Source: Rhizobium ruizarguesonis (GTDB taxonomy: Bacteria > Pseudomonadota > Alphaproteobacteria > Rhizobiales > Rhizobiaceae). From it: a stretch of 60,039 nucleotides of DNA. This document shows, piece after piece, positions 51,417 to 60,039 of this stretch (position 1 is the first letter of the stretch; every line of letters starts with the position of its first letter). A program made the translations under genes and the position numbers. The notes below the pieces were generated by a model that worked only from the letters and a program-made list of their open reading frames with translations, had not been told where the DNA came from and searched no databases. The stretch covers positions 1-60,039 of the forward strand of contig NZ_PQIG01000098.1 in NCBI RefSeq assembly GCF_012349115.1, read 5' to 3'.

Positions 51417-51439
51417 GGGCCGGCTCGTCCTGCCGGCCC
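51417..51439 (+). terminator. Intra-operon hairpin after the binding-protein gene
   Basis: A perfect eight-bp stem GGGCCGGC/GCCGGCCC with a seven-base loop begins 13 bases after the binding-protein stop. As after the other two binding-protein genes in this window, it likely tunes expression of the permeases. Confidence 0.55.
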
Positions 51440-51477
51440 TGGACCATCTCGGAAGGATAACCGATGAGGAGGAAACA

Positions 51478-52410
51478 ATGACTTTGCAACAGGCCTCCAC
51501 GCCCGCTTTGCGGCGTCCGGCGAAACGCCGCGACAAGCGGCGGCTCTGGCAGGAAATGGCGATGATCGCACCTGCCGTTCTGCTTCTGGCGATATTCCTG
51601 ATCGCGCCGTTCCTCTTGTCCTTCTGGACGGCGATGACCAACCAACCGCTCGTGCCGCGGCCGACGCCGGTGCGCTTCGTCGGCCTGCTGAATTTCGAGC
51701 GCGTCTTCACCGATCCGCTGTTCTGGACCTCGCTGTGGAACGTTACGCGCTTCACCATCTGGGTGCTGCCAGTGCAGTGCGGCCTCGCCTTCCTGACCGC
51801 GCTACTCTTGCACCAGAAGCTGCCGATGCAAAACCTGCTGCGCGGCTTGTTCTTCCTGCCGGCGATCACCTCCATGGTGGTGGTCTGCGTCATCTGGGGC
51901 ACGCTGTTCCAGTATCCGAGCGGGCCGCTCAACCAGATCGTCGGTTTCCTTTCCGGCGGCACGATCCAGCCGATCGACTGGCTCGGCGACCCCAACTGGG
52001 CGATGTTCTCCATCGTGTTGCTTTCAGCCTGGCAGGCCTATGGCTTTCAGATGATCATCTATCTCGCCGGCCTGCAGGGCATTCCCGAAGAACTATACGA
52101 TGCCGCCCGCATCGACGGGGCAAGCGCGCTGCGACGCTTCTGGCACGTCACCATGCCCGGCCTTCGCCCGACCCATGTCTTCGTGCTGGTCATCACGACC
52201 ATCCAGGCCTTCAAGCTCTATACGCAGGTGGCGATCCTCACTCAGGGCGGCCCGAAGGAGAGCACCGAAACCGTTGTCCACTACATGGTGCGCGCCGGCT
52301 TCGAAGAGCAGAAACTCGGCTACGCATCGGCCGTTTCCGTCATCCTCTTCGTCATCGTTCTTCTGATCGCGCTCCTGCAACGCAAACTCCTGAGGCGGTT
52401 CGATGTCTGA
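51478..52410 (+). CDS. Carbohydrate ABC transporter permease (MalF/UgpA type)
   Basis: A 310-residue permease with about six transmembrane helices after a basic 23-residue N-terminus. The coupling region ELYDAARIDGASALRRFWHVTMPGLRPT is the EAA motif of CUT1 permeases. GAGGAAACA precedes the ATG at 51478. It overlaps the following permease by eight bases. Confidence 0.92.
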   Translation: MTLQQASTPALRRPAKRRDKRRLWQEMAMIAPAVLLLAIFLIAPFLLSFWTAMTNQPLVPRPTPVRFVGLLNFERVFTDPLFWTSLWNVTRFTIWVLPVQCGLAFLTALLLHQKLPMQNLLRGLFFLPAITSMVVVCVIWGTLFQYPSGPLNQIVGFLSGGTIQPIDWLGDPNWAMFSIVLLSAWQAYGFQMIIYLAGLQGIPEELYDAARIDGASALRRFWHVTMPGLRPTHVFVLVITTIQAFKLYTQVAILTQGGPKESTETVVHYMVRAGFEEQKLGYASAVSVILFVIVLLIALLQRKLLRRFDV

Positions 52411-53296
52411 TATCGCTTTGAGCCAGCCCGCCCCGCTGGCAATCGCAAGGGGCAACGGCAAGAGAAGCCTGCGCATCGTGCAGAGCCTCTGCATCCTGGT
52501 CATTGCGCTGGTGATGATCTCGCCGCTGTTCATGCTGCTGATCGCCAGCCTGAAGGACGACCGCTTCCGCATCCTCGCCGACATGGGCAGCTTCCGCGCC
52601 TTCTGGGTCAGCGACCCGACGCTGTCGAACTACAAGGAGATCGCCCATTTCTCCGGCGAGCTGGCCTACGGCCGATATCTCTTCAATTCGCTGGTGATCC
52701 TCGTCGCCACCGTCGTCTCGGGTCTGATCGTCAATTCCATGGCGGGCTTCGTTCTGGCCTGGGGTTCGCTGCGCGGCAAGGCGGCGCTCTTGGCGCTGGT
52801 CGTCGCGCTCTATGTCATCCCGCAGGAAAGCATCATCATGCCGCTCGTCGTCATGATGTCGCGGGCGGGGCTGACGGATACATTCGCGGTGCAGATCCTG
52901 CCCTGGGTGGCAAGCCCGCTCTATGTTTTCCTTTTCTACCAGTTCTTCGCGCAGCTGCCGAAGGAACTCTATGAAGCGGCGGAAATGGATGGCGCATCGG
53001 CCTTCCGCATCTACCGGTCGATCTATATGCCGCTCAGCCTGCCGGCGCTCGCCACGGTCTCGATCCTCATGGGCATCGAAAGCTGGAACCAGTATCTCTG
53101 GCCGACGCTGGTCACCCAGACCGACTATGCGCGGCCGATAGCCGTCGCCATCGCCACCTTCTTCGGACAGGACAGCATCTACTGGGACCGCGCCATGGCC
53201 GCCTCGGTGCTGATGATGATCCCCGTCCTCATTCTCTATCTGGCTTTCCAGCGCTGGTTCGTCAGTTCATTCGTCGGCTCCGCCGTGAAAGGTTGA
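52403..53296 (+). CDS. Carbohydrate ABC transporter permease (MalG/UgpE type)
   Basis: A 297-residue permease with about six transmembrane helices. Coupling motif KELYEAAEMDGASAFRIYRSIYMPLSLPALATV and the GIESWNQYLWPTLVTQTDYARPIAVAIATFFGQ region are typical of MalG-type permeases. It overlaps the upstream permease and is followed two bases later by the GH32 start, implying coupling. Confidence 0.92.
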   Translation: MSDIALSQPAPLAIARGNGKRSLRIVQSLCILVIALVMISPLFMLLIASLKDDRFRILADMGSFRAFWVSDPTLSNYKEIAHFSGELAYGRYLFNSLVILVATVVSGLIVNSMAGFVLAWGSLRGKAALLALVVALYVIPQESIIMPLVVMMSRAGLTDTFAVQILPWVASPLYVFLFYQFFAQLPKELYEAAEMDGASAFRIYRSIYMPLSLPALATVSILMGIESWNQYLWPTLVTQTDYARPIAVAIATFFGQDSIYWDRAMAASVLMMIPVLILYLAFQRWFVSSFVGSAVKG

Positions 53297-53298
53297 TC

Positions 53299-54999
53299 AT
53301 GTCTCTGCAGGCAAAATCCGAAACGTCAGCACCTGAAACCATCGAAGCGGCGCTGCCCGAAGGCACGGTGCTGCATCTGTGGCTGAAGGCGCGCCATGCC
53401 GGCGACGAGGCGAAGCTCTTCGTCGCCGTCGATGGCAACGACATCGGCGAGCCCTCGACCCGCCGCACGGGGGAATTTGAGTTCTTCGCTGTGACGCTCG
53501 CGAAGGGCGGTCGTGCCGCGCTGTCTTATGATGCGACAACCACAGCGCTCTCCGTCGCCTATGCCTTCCGGCCGGAAACCGTGATGAAGGAGGGCATCCG
53601 CGTCCTGCACAGCGATGCGCGCACCGCCGCCCCCGACGTGCCCGACAGCTACCACTTCCGCCCGCCCTTCGGCTGGATGAACGATCCGAACGGTTTTGGA
53701 CGGTTCGGCGGAAACGTTCACCTCTTCTACCAGCATTATCCTCATGAGCCGCGCTGGAACACCATGCACTGGGGCCATGCCGTCTCGAAGGATTTCGTCC
53801 GCTGGACGCATCTGCCCATGTTCCTCTTCCCGGCGGCGCATCTATCGGAAAAGGACGATGGCCGCGGCGGTGCCTTCTCCGGCTCAGCGATCCCCGGCAC
53901 CGGCCCAGAAGGCGAGGAAATCCGCGTCTTTTACACCGAGCATGTGCGTGACCGGCAACCGGAAGAGCAAATCCAGCTTTCCGCCGTCAGCCGCGACGGC
54001 ATCGTCGCCGGCCCGTCGGAAACCATCATGCCGCTGCGCCCGGAAGGCTTGAACCTCACCACCGATTTCCGCGACCCCTATGTCTTCAAAGGCCCGGACG
54101 GTCGCTGGAAGATGCTGCTCGGCAGCCGTGACAGGCAGGGCGGCGTCGTACTGCTCTATGAAACCGCAGACGCGCAAGGCGCCGATGGCTGGACCTTCCT
54201 CGGCATCATCCATCGCGAGGACGGTTTCGGCATGACGGCGGCGGAATGCCCCTGCATTGTGCCGCTTTCCGGCAAAAACGCAGAAACCCGCTGGGCGCTG
54301 ATCTTCGGTCTGCTCACCAGCCGCGACCCGGCCACCGGCCGCCGCAACCTCACCTCCGTCACCGTCGGCGGTTTCGATGGCCGCACCTTCACTGCGGAGT
54401 TCGAGCAGGAGTTGGATTTCGGTTCGGATGCCTATGCCTTCCAGGCCTTCGTTGATGGCGACGAGCCGGTCGGCATCGCCTGGCTCGCCAACTGGTCGGA
54501 TTTTTCCAAGAGGGACGATTTCCCGACGACCATGACCCTGCCGCGCCGCGTGCTTCTCGACGGCGACACCGTGCTGACCCCGCCGATCGCAGCCGTCGAA
54601 AGCCTGCGCCATCGGTTGCTGGACGACACCGCACTTGCCGCCGGCAAGACCGTGCCGCTCGGCACCGGCGCCGTCGAGATCGTACTTGATCTCACCGAGC
54701 CGGGCGCCGCCTTCGATCTCACCTTCGATCATCCGGATGTCGATCTAGGCGTGAAACTCGATGCCGATGGTCTGGCGATTGTCTTCGACGCTCGCACCGG
54801 TAAGACGCCGCCACGTTACGTCGCCACCGGCGCGAAACCGTCGAGCCTGCGCATCTTCCTCGATGCCGGCTCCATCGAGGTCTTCGCTGACAACGGCCGC
54901 TGGACGGGGTCCAAACGCATTCCGGGCTTTTCCGCCGCACGTTCGGCAACGCTCACCGGCGCCGTCGCCGCGGCCGGCGTCTGGCAATTGAAACTGTGA
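53299..54999 (+). CDS. Glycoside hydrolase family 32 (beta-fructosidase: sucrose, levan or inulin-oligosaccharide hydrolase)
   Basis: A 566-residue cytoplasmic enzyme without a signal peptide. GH32 motifs are complete: GWMNDPNG (nucleophile Asp129), FRDPYVF (transition-state Asp) and AECPCI (acid/base Glu), followed by the C-terminal beta-sandwich. Residues 1-115 form an N-terminal extension rich in beta-strand-like segments before the catalytic domain, which usually starts nearer the N-terminus. Being cytoplasmic and between the permease and ATPase genes, it should cleave imported sucrose or fructo-oligosaccharides. Start ATG at 53299 (a TTG two codons earlier is also in frame). Confidence 0.9.
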   Translation: MSLQAKSETSAPETIEAALPEGTVLHLWLKARHAGDEAKLFVAVDGNDIGEPSTRRTGEFEFFAVTLAKGGRAALSYDATTTALSVAYAFRPETVMKEGIRVLHSDARTAAPDVPDSYHFRPPFGWMNDPNGFGRFGGNVHLFYQHYPHEPRWNTMHWGHAVSKDFVRWTHLPMFLFPAAHLSEKDDGRGGAFSGSAIPGTGPEGEEIRVFYTEHVRDRQPEEQIQLSAVSRDGIVAGPSETIMPLRPEGLNLTTDFRDPYVFKGPDGRWKMLLGSRDRQGGVVLLYETADAQGADGWTFLGIIHREDGFGMTAAECPCIVPLSGKNAETRWALIFGLLTSRDPATGRRNLTSVTVGGFDGRTFTAEFEQELDFGSDAYAFQAFVDGDEPVGIAWLANWSDFSKRDDFPTTMTLPRRVLLDGDTVLTPPIAAVESLRHRLLDDTALAAGKTVPLGTGAVEIVLDLTEPGAAFDLTFDHPDVDLGVKLDADGLAIVFDARTGKTPPRYVATGAKPSSLRIFLDAGSIEVFADNGRWTGSKRIPGFSAARSATLTGAVAAAGVWQLKL

Positions 55000-55012
55000 G
55001 GGAGGACAGACA

Positions 55013-56059
55013 ATGGCATCCGTAGCAATCGACCGGGTTCTGAAGCAATACGGCGCGGTCTCCATTATCCACGGGGTTTCCGCGAATATCGAGGACGGTG
55101 AGTTCGTCACGCTCGTCGGGCCGTCCGGCTGCGGCAAGTCCACGCTTCTGCGCATGCTGGCGGGGCTGGAGGATATCAGTGGCGGTGAAATCCGCATCGA
55201 CGGCCGCGTCGTCAACGACGTCGCACCGAAGGAGCGCGATATCGCCATGGTGTTCCAGTCCTACGCGCTCTATCCGCACATGACGGTGCGCGAAAATATG
55301 GGCTTTGCGCTGAAGCTGCAGGGGCGCGATAAGGCGACAATCGACAAGCTGGTGAGCGAAGCCGCCGGCATTCTTGCACTTGAACCCCTGCTGGAGCGCC
55401 TGCCGAAACAGCTTTCCGGCGGCCAGCGCCAGCGCGTCGCCATGGGCCGCGCCATCGTACGCCATCCGAAGGTGTTCCTCTTTGATGAGCCGCTGTCCAA
55501 CCTCGACGCCAAGCTGCGGGTGACCATGCGCAGCGAGATCAAGGAGTTGCATCACCGCCTTGGCACGACCATCGTTTACGTCACCCACGATCAGATCGAG
55601 GCGATGACCATGGCCGACAAGATCGTCGTCATGCGCGCCGGCCGCATCGAGCAGATCGGCAAGCCGCTCGATCTCTACGACCGCCCAGATAACACCTTCG
55701 TCGCCGCCTTCATCGGCTCGCCGTCGATGAACCTCTTCGAGGGTGGCGTCAGCGACGGCGGCTTCCGTATCGAAGGCGGTGTTTCCCTGCCGCTTCCCCC
55801 GCAATTGAGCCAAAGCGCGGCGCGCACCTACGGCATCCGCCCTGAGGACCTCGACATTGCGGAGACGGGCATTCCGGCCACCGTGCTGACTGTCGAGCCG
55901 ACCGGTGCGGAGACCCATCTTTCGGTGCGTGTCGGCACGCAGACGGCAACCATCGTGCTGCACCGGCGGGTGGATATAAAGCCCGACCAGCAAATTCACC
56001 TCGCGCCCAAATCCGAGAAAATCCACCTCTTCTCCGCCGAAGGCAATCGGATAGGCTGA
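55013..56059 (+). CDS. Carbohydrate ABC transporter ATPase (MalK/UgpC type)
   Basis: A 348-residue ATPase. Walker A GPSGCGKST, signature LSGGQRQRVAMGRAI, Walker B VFLFDEPLSNLDAKLR and YVTHDQIEAMTM, then a C-terminal TOBE domain. GGAGG lies before the ATG at 55013. It is the last gene of the LacI operon, 13 bases after GH32, and drives the permeases. Confidence 0.93.
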   Translation: MASVAIDRVLKQYGAVSIIHGVSANIEDGEFVTLVGPSGCGKSTLLRMLAGLEDISGGEIRIDGRVVNDVAPKERDIAMVFQSYALYPHMTVRENMGFALKLQGRDKATIDKLVSEAAGILALEPLLERLPKQLSGGQRQRVAMGRAIVRHPKVFLFDEPLSNLDAKLRVTMRSEIKELHHRLGTTIVYVTHDQIEAMTMADKIVVMRAGRIEQIGKPLDLYDRPDNTFVAAFIGSPSMNLFEGGVSDGGFRIEGGVSLPLPPQLSQSAARTYGIRPEDLDIAETGIPATVLTVEPTGAETHLSVRVGTQTATIVLHRRVDIKPDQQIHLAPKSEKIHLFSAEGNRIG

Positions 56060-56947
56060 TCCCCCGGCGCCTCCCGCTGAGCCGCGTCCGTCATTTGACG
56101 GGCGTGGTTCGGTGCCGGTGCCGTCCAGCCTTGCGACGTCTTGGTATTGGGTGTTCGGCCCTTCAGTTGATCGAATTGGCCAATTGCGCGGCGATCTGTT
56201 GCCACGGTTCGAATGTCTTCAAGAGCACCAAACGGGCGGGGCTTAAGGCTGAGTCGTGCCGAGTGCTGCGAGTCTTTCTCGCACCACCTATGTGGGAACT
56301 GGTATCTCGGAAGGATTTGGCTGGATTAGAGCGTTTCAGTTACGGTATCCGTAGGACTGCAAAAGCGATTTGCACGAGCGGGACAGCTGGAGAAATCACG
56401 TCCGCATCTCCTAGAGCAGGACCTTGATGAACGCGGATATGATAGCCGCCTGGGCGGTGGAAAACGGATTCCATGCGATCGATTCGGGGAGTTATCGTCG
56501 TCATGACAATGCAGGCGTGATCACGATCGAGATAAAGAGAATGTCATTCCTCCTCATCGATGAGAGGCAAGGATTGCGACCGCGCCTCATATCGCGGTTG
56601 TTCAAAGACATACCCCTCAGGACGACGTTGCAGCGGGTTGCATAGCTCGTTCGCCGCTCAGCAAACAGGGGCTGTGATCGGCTGCAATACTGAACCGAAC
56701 ACCCGCCTCCTGACGCCCGAAATCCGTTCGCTGCAAGGTACCGACGGCGGCGACGAAATAAACGATGTATCAAAAGACCGAAATCTGCACAAATGCAGGT
56801 CCACGCACCAATGCCACTTCGGAACTGAGCATTAGCGGTCGAAGCTCGGTTTCCTGCACGTCTCTGCCAACGTCATTTTATTGGGATTGTTCGCAATTGG
56901 TCGGCGCCATTCCGACCGCCGGCATCGATCCAACTTTTGACCGTCAA
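56060..56947. other. Gene-poor interval between the fructoside operon and zwf
   Basis: About 890 bases. A small stem CCGTC/GACGG at 56088-56101 could end the ATPase transcript. A hairpin GGTCGG-CGCCATT-CCGACC (56899-56917) lies past the zwf stop on the minus strand. One frame (56427-56645) is listed separately. The rest has several short frames without motifs and composition less coding-like than the surroundings; it may be a decayed region. Confidence 0.45.
56427..56645 (+). CDS. Possible small hypothetical protein
   Basis: A 72-residue frame beginning ATG with AGGA a few bases upstream. The sequence reads as a protein-like segment (AAWAVENGFHAIDSGSYRR, ITIEIKRMSFLLIDERQG, RLISRLFKDIPL) with alternating hydrophobic and charged residues, which is more plausible than a random frame. 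No family recognised. It stands alone in a gene-poor interval and may be a remnant of a larger gene. Confidence 0.35.
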   Translation: MNADMIAAWAVENGFHAIDSGSYRRHDNAGVITIEIKRMSFLLIDERQGLRPRLISRLFKDIPLRTTLQRVA

Positions 56948-58414
56948 TCACCCTTTTGCCGCATCCCTCCAGGCGCGCTCGAACGGCAGGCGCCAGGCGT
57001 GGGGGGCAATGAGTTGGTGGATCGACTTCGGCCCCCAGCCGCCCTGGTCGTAGAGGCGTACGGGCGGCGGGTTATCGAGGAGAGATTGGGAAACCTCCCA
57101 GAGCCGCTCAATACCCTCGGCCGTAGTGAACAGCGTGTGGTCACCGCGCATGGCGTCGAGGATCAGACGCTCATAAGCCTCCAGAACTTCGCCAATCAGG
57201 CCGGTTTCGCTCATGGCGAATTGCAGCGAGAGCTTGTCGAGCCGGAAGCCCGGGCCAGGGCGCTTGCCATAGAAGGAAAGCGAGACCTTGGAGGCATCAG
57301 CGAGGTCGAAGGTGAGGTGGTCAGGGCCCTGTGCCCCCACGCCAGATCCCGCAGGGAACATCGATTTCGGGGGCTCGCGGAATGCGATCGAAATAATGCG
57401 CTGCCCCTCGGCCATGCGCTTGCCTGTACGCAGGTAGAAGGGCACTCCGGCCCAGCGCCAGTTGTCGATGGCGCATTTTAGGGCGATGAAGGTGTCAGTG
57501 TCGCTTTCGGGATCGACACCAGGCTCATTACGGTAGCCAATGTATTGACCGCGCACCACGTCGCGCGGCTCAATCGGCAACATGGAGCGGAACACCTTGT
57601 TCTTCTCTTCCGAGATTGGCGCAGGCTCAAGAGCAGTGGGCGGCTCCATCGCCATGAAGGCGAGGATCTGGAAGAGGTGGGTCACCACCATGTCACGATA
57701 GGCGCCGGTGGTCTCGTAAAAGGCGGCGCGAGTGGAAAGGCCGAGCGTCTCCGGGACGTCGATCTGCACATGGTCGATGAAGTTGCGGTTCCAGATTGGT
57801 TCGAACAGGCCATTGGCAAATCGGAAGGCCAGGATGTTTTGCGCCGGCTCCTTGCCGAGGAAATGGTCGATGCGGAAGATCTGCTTCTCGTCGAACACCT
57901 CGTGCAGCTTCTTGTTCAGTGCAACGGCACTGGCAAGGTCCGTGCCGAAGGGCTTTTCCATAATGATACGCGAGCGTTCAGTCAGCTCAGCCTGGGCAAG
58001 GAGTTGCACGGCCAGAAGGGCGGCACTTGGTGGCACGGATAAATAATGCACGCGCCGCGTCTCGGCGCCCAGTGCTTCCTCGGCCCTGTCGACCGCTTCC
58101 TTGAGAGCATTGGCGCCTGCTGCGAGCGGGACATAGTCGAGCGATGCGGCAAACGCTTCCCATTCGGACTGCGAGAACTTGCGAGTCAAGAACTTGTCCA
58201 GCGAGTCACGGGCGATGGTGCGGAAGGCATCCGCGTCGATGTCGTCGAGCGAGACGCCGATAATGCGGCACCCTGGGATGAAGCCCGCATTGGTGAGGTG
58301 GAACAGCCCGGTCAGTAGCTTGCGCCGTGAGAGATCGCCCGTTGCGCCGACAAGCACAACGACCTGTGGATAGCCGGGGCCAACCCGAGTTGAATTCTTG
58401 CGCAAAACACTCAT
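56948..58414 (-). CDS. zwf: Glucose-6-phosphate 1-dehydrogenase
   Basis: A 488-residue G6PDH, the first enzyme of the oxidative pentose-phosphate and Entner-Doudoroff routes. The cofactor motif GATGDLSRRKLL, the active-site motif RIDHFLGKEPAQN and the C-terminal RGDHTLFTTAEGIERLWEV match the family, as does length (about 490). In rhizobia zwf usually sits in a zwf-pgl-edd cluster, but here no pgl or edd is adjacent, so this may be a second, separately regulated copy. ATG at 58414 with GGAAG before it is preferred; the frame extends to a GTG at 58516, giving an N-terminal extension without motifs. Confidence 0.93.
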   Translation of the reverse strand: MSVLRKNSTRVGPGYPQVVVLVGATGDLSRRKLLTGLFHLTNAGFIPGCRIIGVSLDDIDADAFRTIARDSLDKFLTRKFSQSEWEAFAASLDYVPLAAGANALKEAVDRAEEALGAETRRVHYLSVPPSAALLAVQLLAQAELTERSRIIMEKPFGTDLASAVALNKKLHEVFDEKQIFRIDHFLGKEPAQNILAFRFANGLFEPIWNRNFIDHVQIDVPETLGLSTRAAFYETTGAYRDMVVTHLFQILAFMAMEPPTALEPAPISEEKNKVFRSMLPIEPRDVVRGQYIGYRNEPGVDPESDTDTFIALKCAIDNWRWAGVPFYLRTGKRMAEGQRIISIAFREPPKSMFPAGSGVGAQGPDHLTFDLADASKVSLSFYGKRPGPGFRLDKLSLQFAMSETGLIGEVLEAYERLILDAMRGDHTLFTTAEGIERLWEVSQSLLDNPPPVRLYDQGGWGPKSIHQLIAPHAWRLPFERAWRDAAKG

Positions 58415-58516
58415 CCTCAAGTCTTCCGTTGTCCCTTGGGGATGGAGGTCGACCCCGGCTCCGAACTGCCGCGAAGCGGCTATCTTCGTGCGTGATGCCA
58501 TGACGTTGAAGCTCAC

Positions 58517-58932
58517 CCCTCAAAGCTTAAATAGACGCATGGATTGCGTAGCGGAGCAAGGGGGCGGCGATACCGTCCCGAAGTGCCGCGTCTTAGCGAC
58601 TTCGGTCGCTCGTTTGTCGACTTTCTCGATACCAAGGTCTTCAGACCTCAAGTCGTCAGATGACCCAACTCAGAGGCGCAGGGCGGTCATTGACAGCAAA
58701 TTCAACGCTGCCAGCGCTCGGGGCTCCGATGTCAGTTGCCTTTGAATGCCGTTTGTCAAAGATCGAGTTTTGTAGTCAGGGCAGCGTTCCATCCGAAGGT
58801 GACGCCCTCGCCAGCCAGCCATTCAAACCGTCGAACCTTGCTGCGTATTAAGGCCAACAGGATGGTCACGAGTTCGAACCCTTCAAGGCGGCCAAGCTGA
58901 AGGTGCCCAGACGGACGAAAACGCTCCACCAT
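58517..58932. other. Intergenic, no gene recognised
   Basis: About 415 bases between the divergent-running zwf start and the end of the XRE gene. It should contain the zwf promoter. Several short frames lack motifs and I see no convincing hairpin or operator. Confidence 0.45.
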
Positions 58933-59205
58933 TCACCTGCCGGGTTCCTTTTGTTTTCTGCCTGACCGAAGAGGCTTGGGCTTGGGAGCGCGTGGATCAA
59001 TTTCTGCGAATAAAGCTGAAACGTTCACCGAAAGAACCCTCGCAAACGCCTCGAGCGTTGCGACGGTGACATTTTCCATGCCTCTCTCGACCCGTCCGAC
59101 ATACGAGCGGTCGATCTCGGCCTCGAGAGCCAGTCTTTCCTGAGAGAGACCTTTGGCCACACGAAGTCGTCTGAGATTCCAGCCGATGGTTTGTCGAACG
59201 TCCAT
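58933..59205 (-). CDS. XRE-family helix-turn-helix regulator
   Basis: A 90-residue protein with one lambda-repressor-like helix-turn-helix: IGWNLRRLRVAKGLSQERLALEAEIDRSYVGRVERGMENVTVATLEAFARVL is the standard core in shortened form, followed by a basic C-terminal tail. It is divergent from the LysR gene at 59286 with 80 bases between starts. Small stand-alone XRE proteins of this type often regulate neighbouring genes or belong to toxin-antitoxin pairs, but no partner toxin is seen. Confidence 0.85.
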   Translation of the reverse strand: MDVRQTIGWNLRRLRVAKGLSQERLALEAEIDRSYVGRVERGMENVTVATLEAFARVLSVNVSALFAEIDPRAPKPKPLRSGRKQKEPGR

Positions 59206-59285
59206 CCCATAACAAACGCATATTCACGGCTTGACAATCGACGGACTGATAGTCCCATATTAAAGCTGCAAAAAGGGACGCTTCC

Positions 59286-60039
59286 ATGGAACTCCGTCAG
59301 CTCTCCTACTTCGTCGCGGTGGCCGAGGAACTGCATTTCGGCCGGGCGGCAGCCAAGGTGCGCATCGCCCAGCCGGCGTTGTCCAACCATGTGCAGGCGC
59401 TGGAGCGGGAGCTCGGTTGTCCGCTGTTCATCCGCTCGACCAGGCGGGTGGAACTGACCAGGGCAGGGGAGATCTTCCACGAACGCTGCGTCGGGATCCT
59501 GAGCGAGGTCGATCTTTCCGCCGAGATCACCAGGGCGGTGGCCGGCAAGACGATCCGGCAGATCAGGATCGGCACCGTCTATCCGGCGACCACCGGCGTG
59601 CTGCCGGCGTTTCTGGCAAAGATCGCCCGCAAGTATCCGGATATCCGCATCCATATATCAAGCGGCAATACCGGCGATATCATCCGCGGCCTGGAAAACG
59701 GCCAGATCAATCTCGGCTTCATCCGACCGGTGGAAAACATCGGCTCCTTGCGCTTCTCCTCGATCGCTCATGAGCGCTATCTCTTGGCGGTGGCCCGCAG
59801 CAACCGGCTGGCGGAACAGGCGGAGATTGCCATCGACGATCTGCGCGGGGAGAAGATCATCGCCTTCAATCGCAAGAACCTCTCCTATACAGAGCGGTAC
59901 TTCAACGAGAAGTTCGAGGAATACGATCTGACCCGCAACATCGCTTATAGTTGCGACGACACCTATTCGCTGGTGTCGCTGGTTTCGGCAGGCCTTGGCA
60001 TCGGCTTTGCGCCGGAATGGACCGAGGGCCTGCCGAACC
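59286..60039 (+). CDS. LysR-family transcriptional regulator, 3'-truncated by window edge
   Basis: The first 251 residues of a LysR regulator. N-terminal helix-turn-helix (LSYFVAVAEELHFGRAAAKVRIAQPALSNHVQALERELG region) with HFGRAAAKVRIAQPALS typical of the BenM/CatM subgroup, then an effector domain with GTVYPATTGVLPAFLAKIARKYPDI, IRPVENIG and LVSAGLGIGFAPEWT. The gene runs off the window end without a stop. Aromatic-compound regulators are its closest look-alikes; the target is unknown. Confidence 0.88.
   Translation, partial: MELRQLSYFVAVAEELHFGRAAAKVRIAQPALSNHVQALERELGCPLFIRSTRRVELTRAGEIFHERCVGILSEVDLSAEITRAVAGKTIRQIRIGTVYPATTGVLPAFLAKIARKYPDIRIHISSGNTGDIIRGLENGQINLGFIRPVENIGSLRFSSIAHERYLLAVARSNRLAEQAEIAIDDLRGEKIIAFNRKNLSYTERYFNEKFEEYDLTRNIAYSCDDTYSLVSLVSAGLGIGFAPEWTEGLPN

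Noticed and set aside
56765..57481. A 238-residue plus-strand frame overlapping the end of zwf
   Set aside because: Antisense to zwf over most of its length and without motifs.
1..60039. Search by eye for CRISPR arrays, insertion-sequence ends, tRNA genes and attachment sites
   Set aside because: No regularly spaced repeats, transposase motifs, cloverleaf-like sequences or tRNA-anchored duplications were noticed; only the RIME-like repeat stands out. A tRNA scan would be decisive.

Overview
This 60 kb window is GC-rich, almost fully coding, and looks like part of a Rhizobiaceae genome (Rhizobium, Ensifer or Agrobacterium type). The support is a RIME-like rhizobial palindromic repeat, a PutA without a DNA-binding domain next to a divergent Lrp-type PutR, dense ABC importers with local regulators, and betaine catabolism genes. 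I see no rRNA, tRNA, CRISPR array, insertion sequence, phage gene or replication origin. The assignment rests on gene content and remembered sequence patterns, not a database search.

1-18.7 kb is an island for small onium (betaine-like) compounds. It opens with the end of etfA, a cupin resembling DMSP lyases, and the glutathione-dependent formaldehyde route (frmA, fghA, gfa). A tightly coupled plus-strand run follows (4.5-15.0 kb): GntR regulator, DHDPS-family lyase/deaminase, aldehyde dehydrogenase, DAO-type FAD oxidase, a complete glycine/proline-betaine-type ABC importer, a proline-racemase-family protein with an altered active site, and a GlxA/GbdR-type AraC regulator. After a RIME-like repeat, the minus-strand set (18.7-15.1 kb) encodes a GbcA/Stc2-type Rieske demethylase, its reductase and an M24-fold protein carrying the full residue set I recall for the DMSP lyase DddP, with a divergent LysR. 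The likely logic is uptake, oxidative N-demethylation releasing formaldehyde, and breakdown of the remaining skeleton. The substrate is not determined.

18.8-25 kb holds unrelated single genes: a hexapeptide acyltransferase fused to a helical domain, a membrane GGDEF-EAL protein and a SAM-dependent methyltransferase. 25.3-32.6 kb holds three small redox or stress modules, each with a divergent regulator: NmrA/LysR, MFS-SDR-cyclophilin-like/LysR, and DoxX-SDR/HxlR. 32.7-37.4 kb is putR/putA for proline catabolism.

37.6-48.9 kb is a probable sugar-acid locus: three enolase-superfamily genes and a GntR on the minus strand, then a carbohydrate ABC importer, a fourth enolase-superfamily gene and an RraA-family aldolase on the plus strand. 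49-56 kb is a beta-fructoside operon (LacI, ABC importer, GH32) with a visible LacI-type operator and a second candidate site inside the binding-protein gene. 56-60 kb has a gene-poor stretch, an isolated zwf, an XRE regulator and a LysR cut by the window edge.
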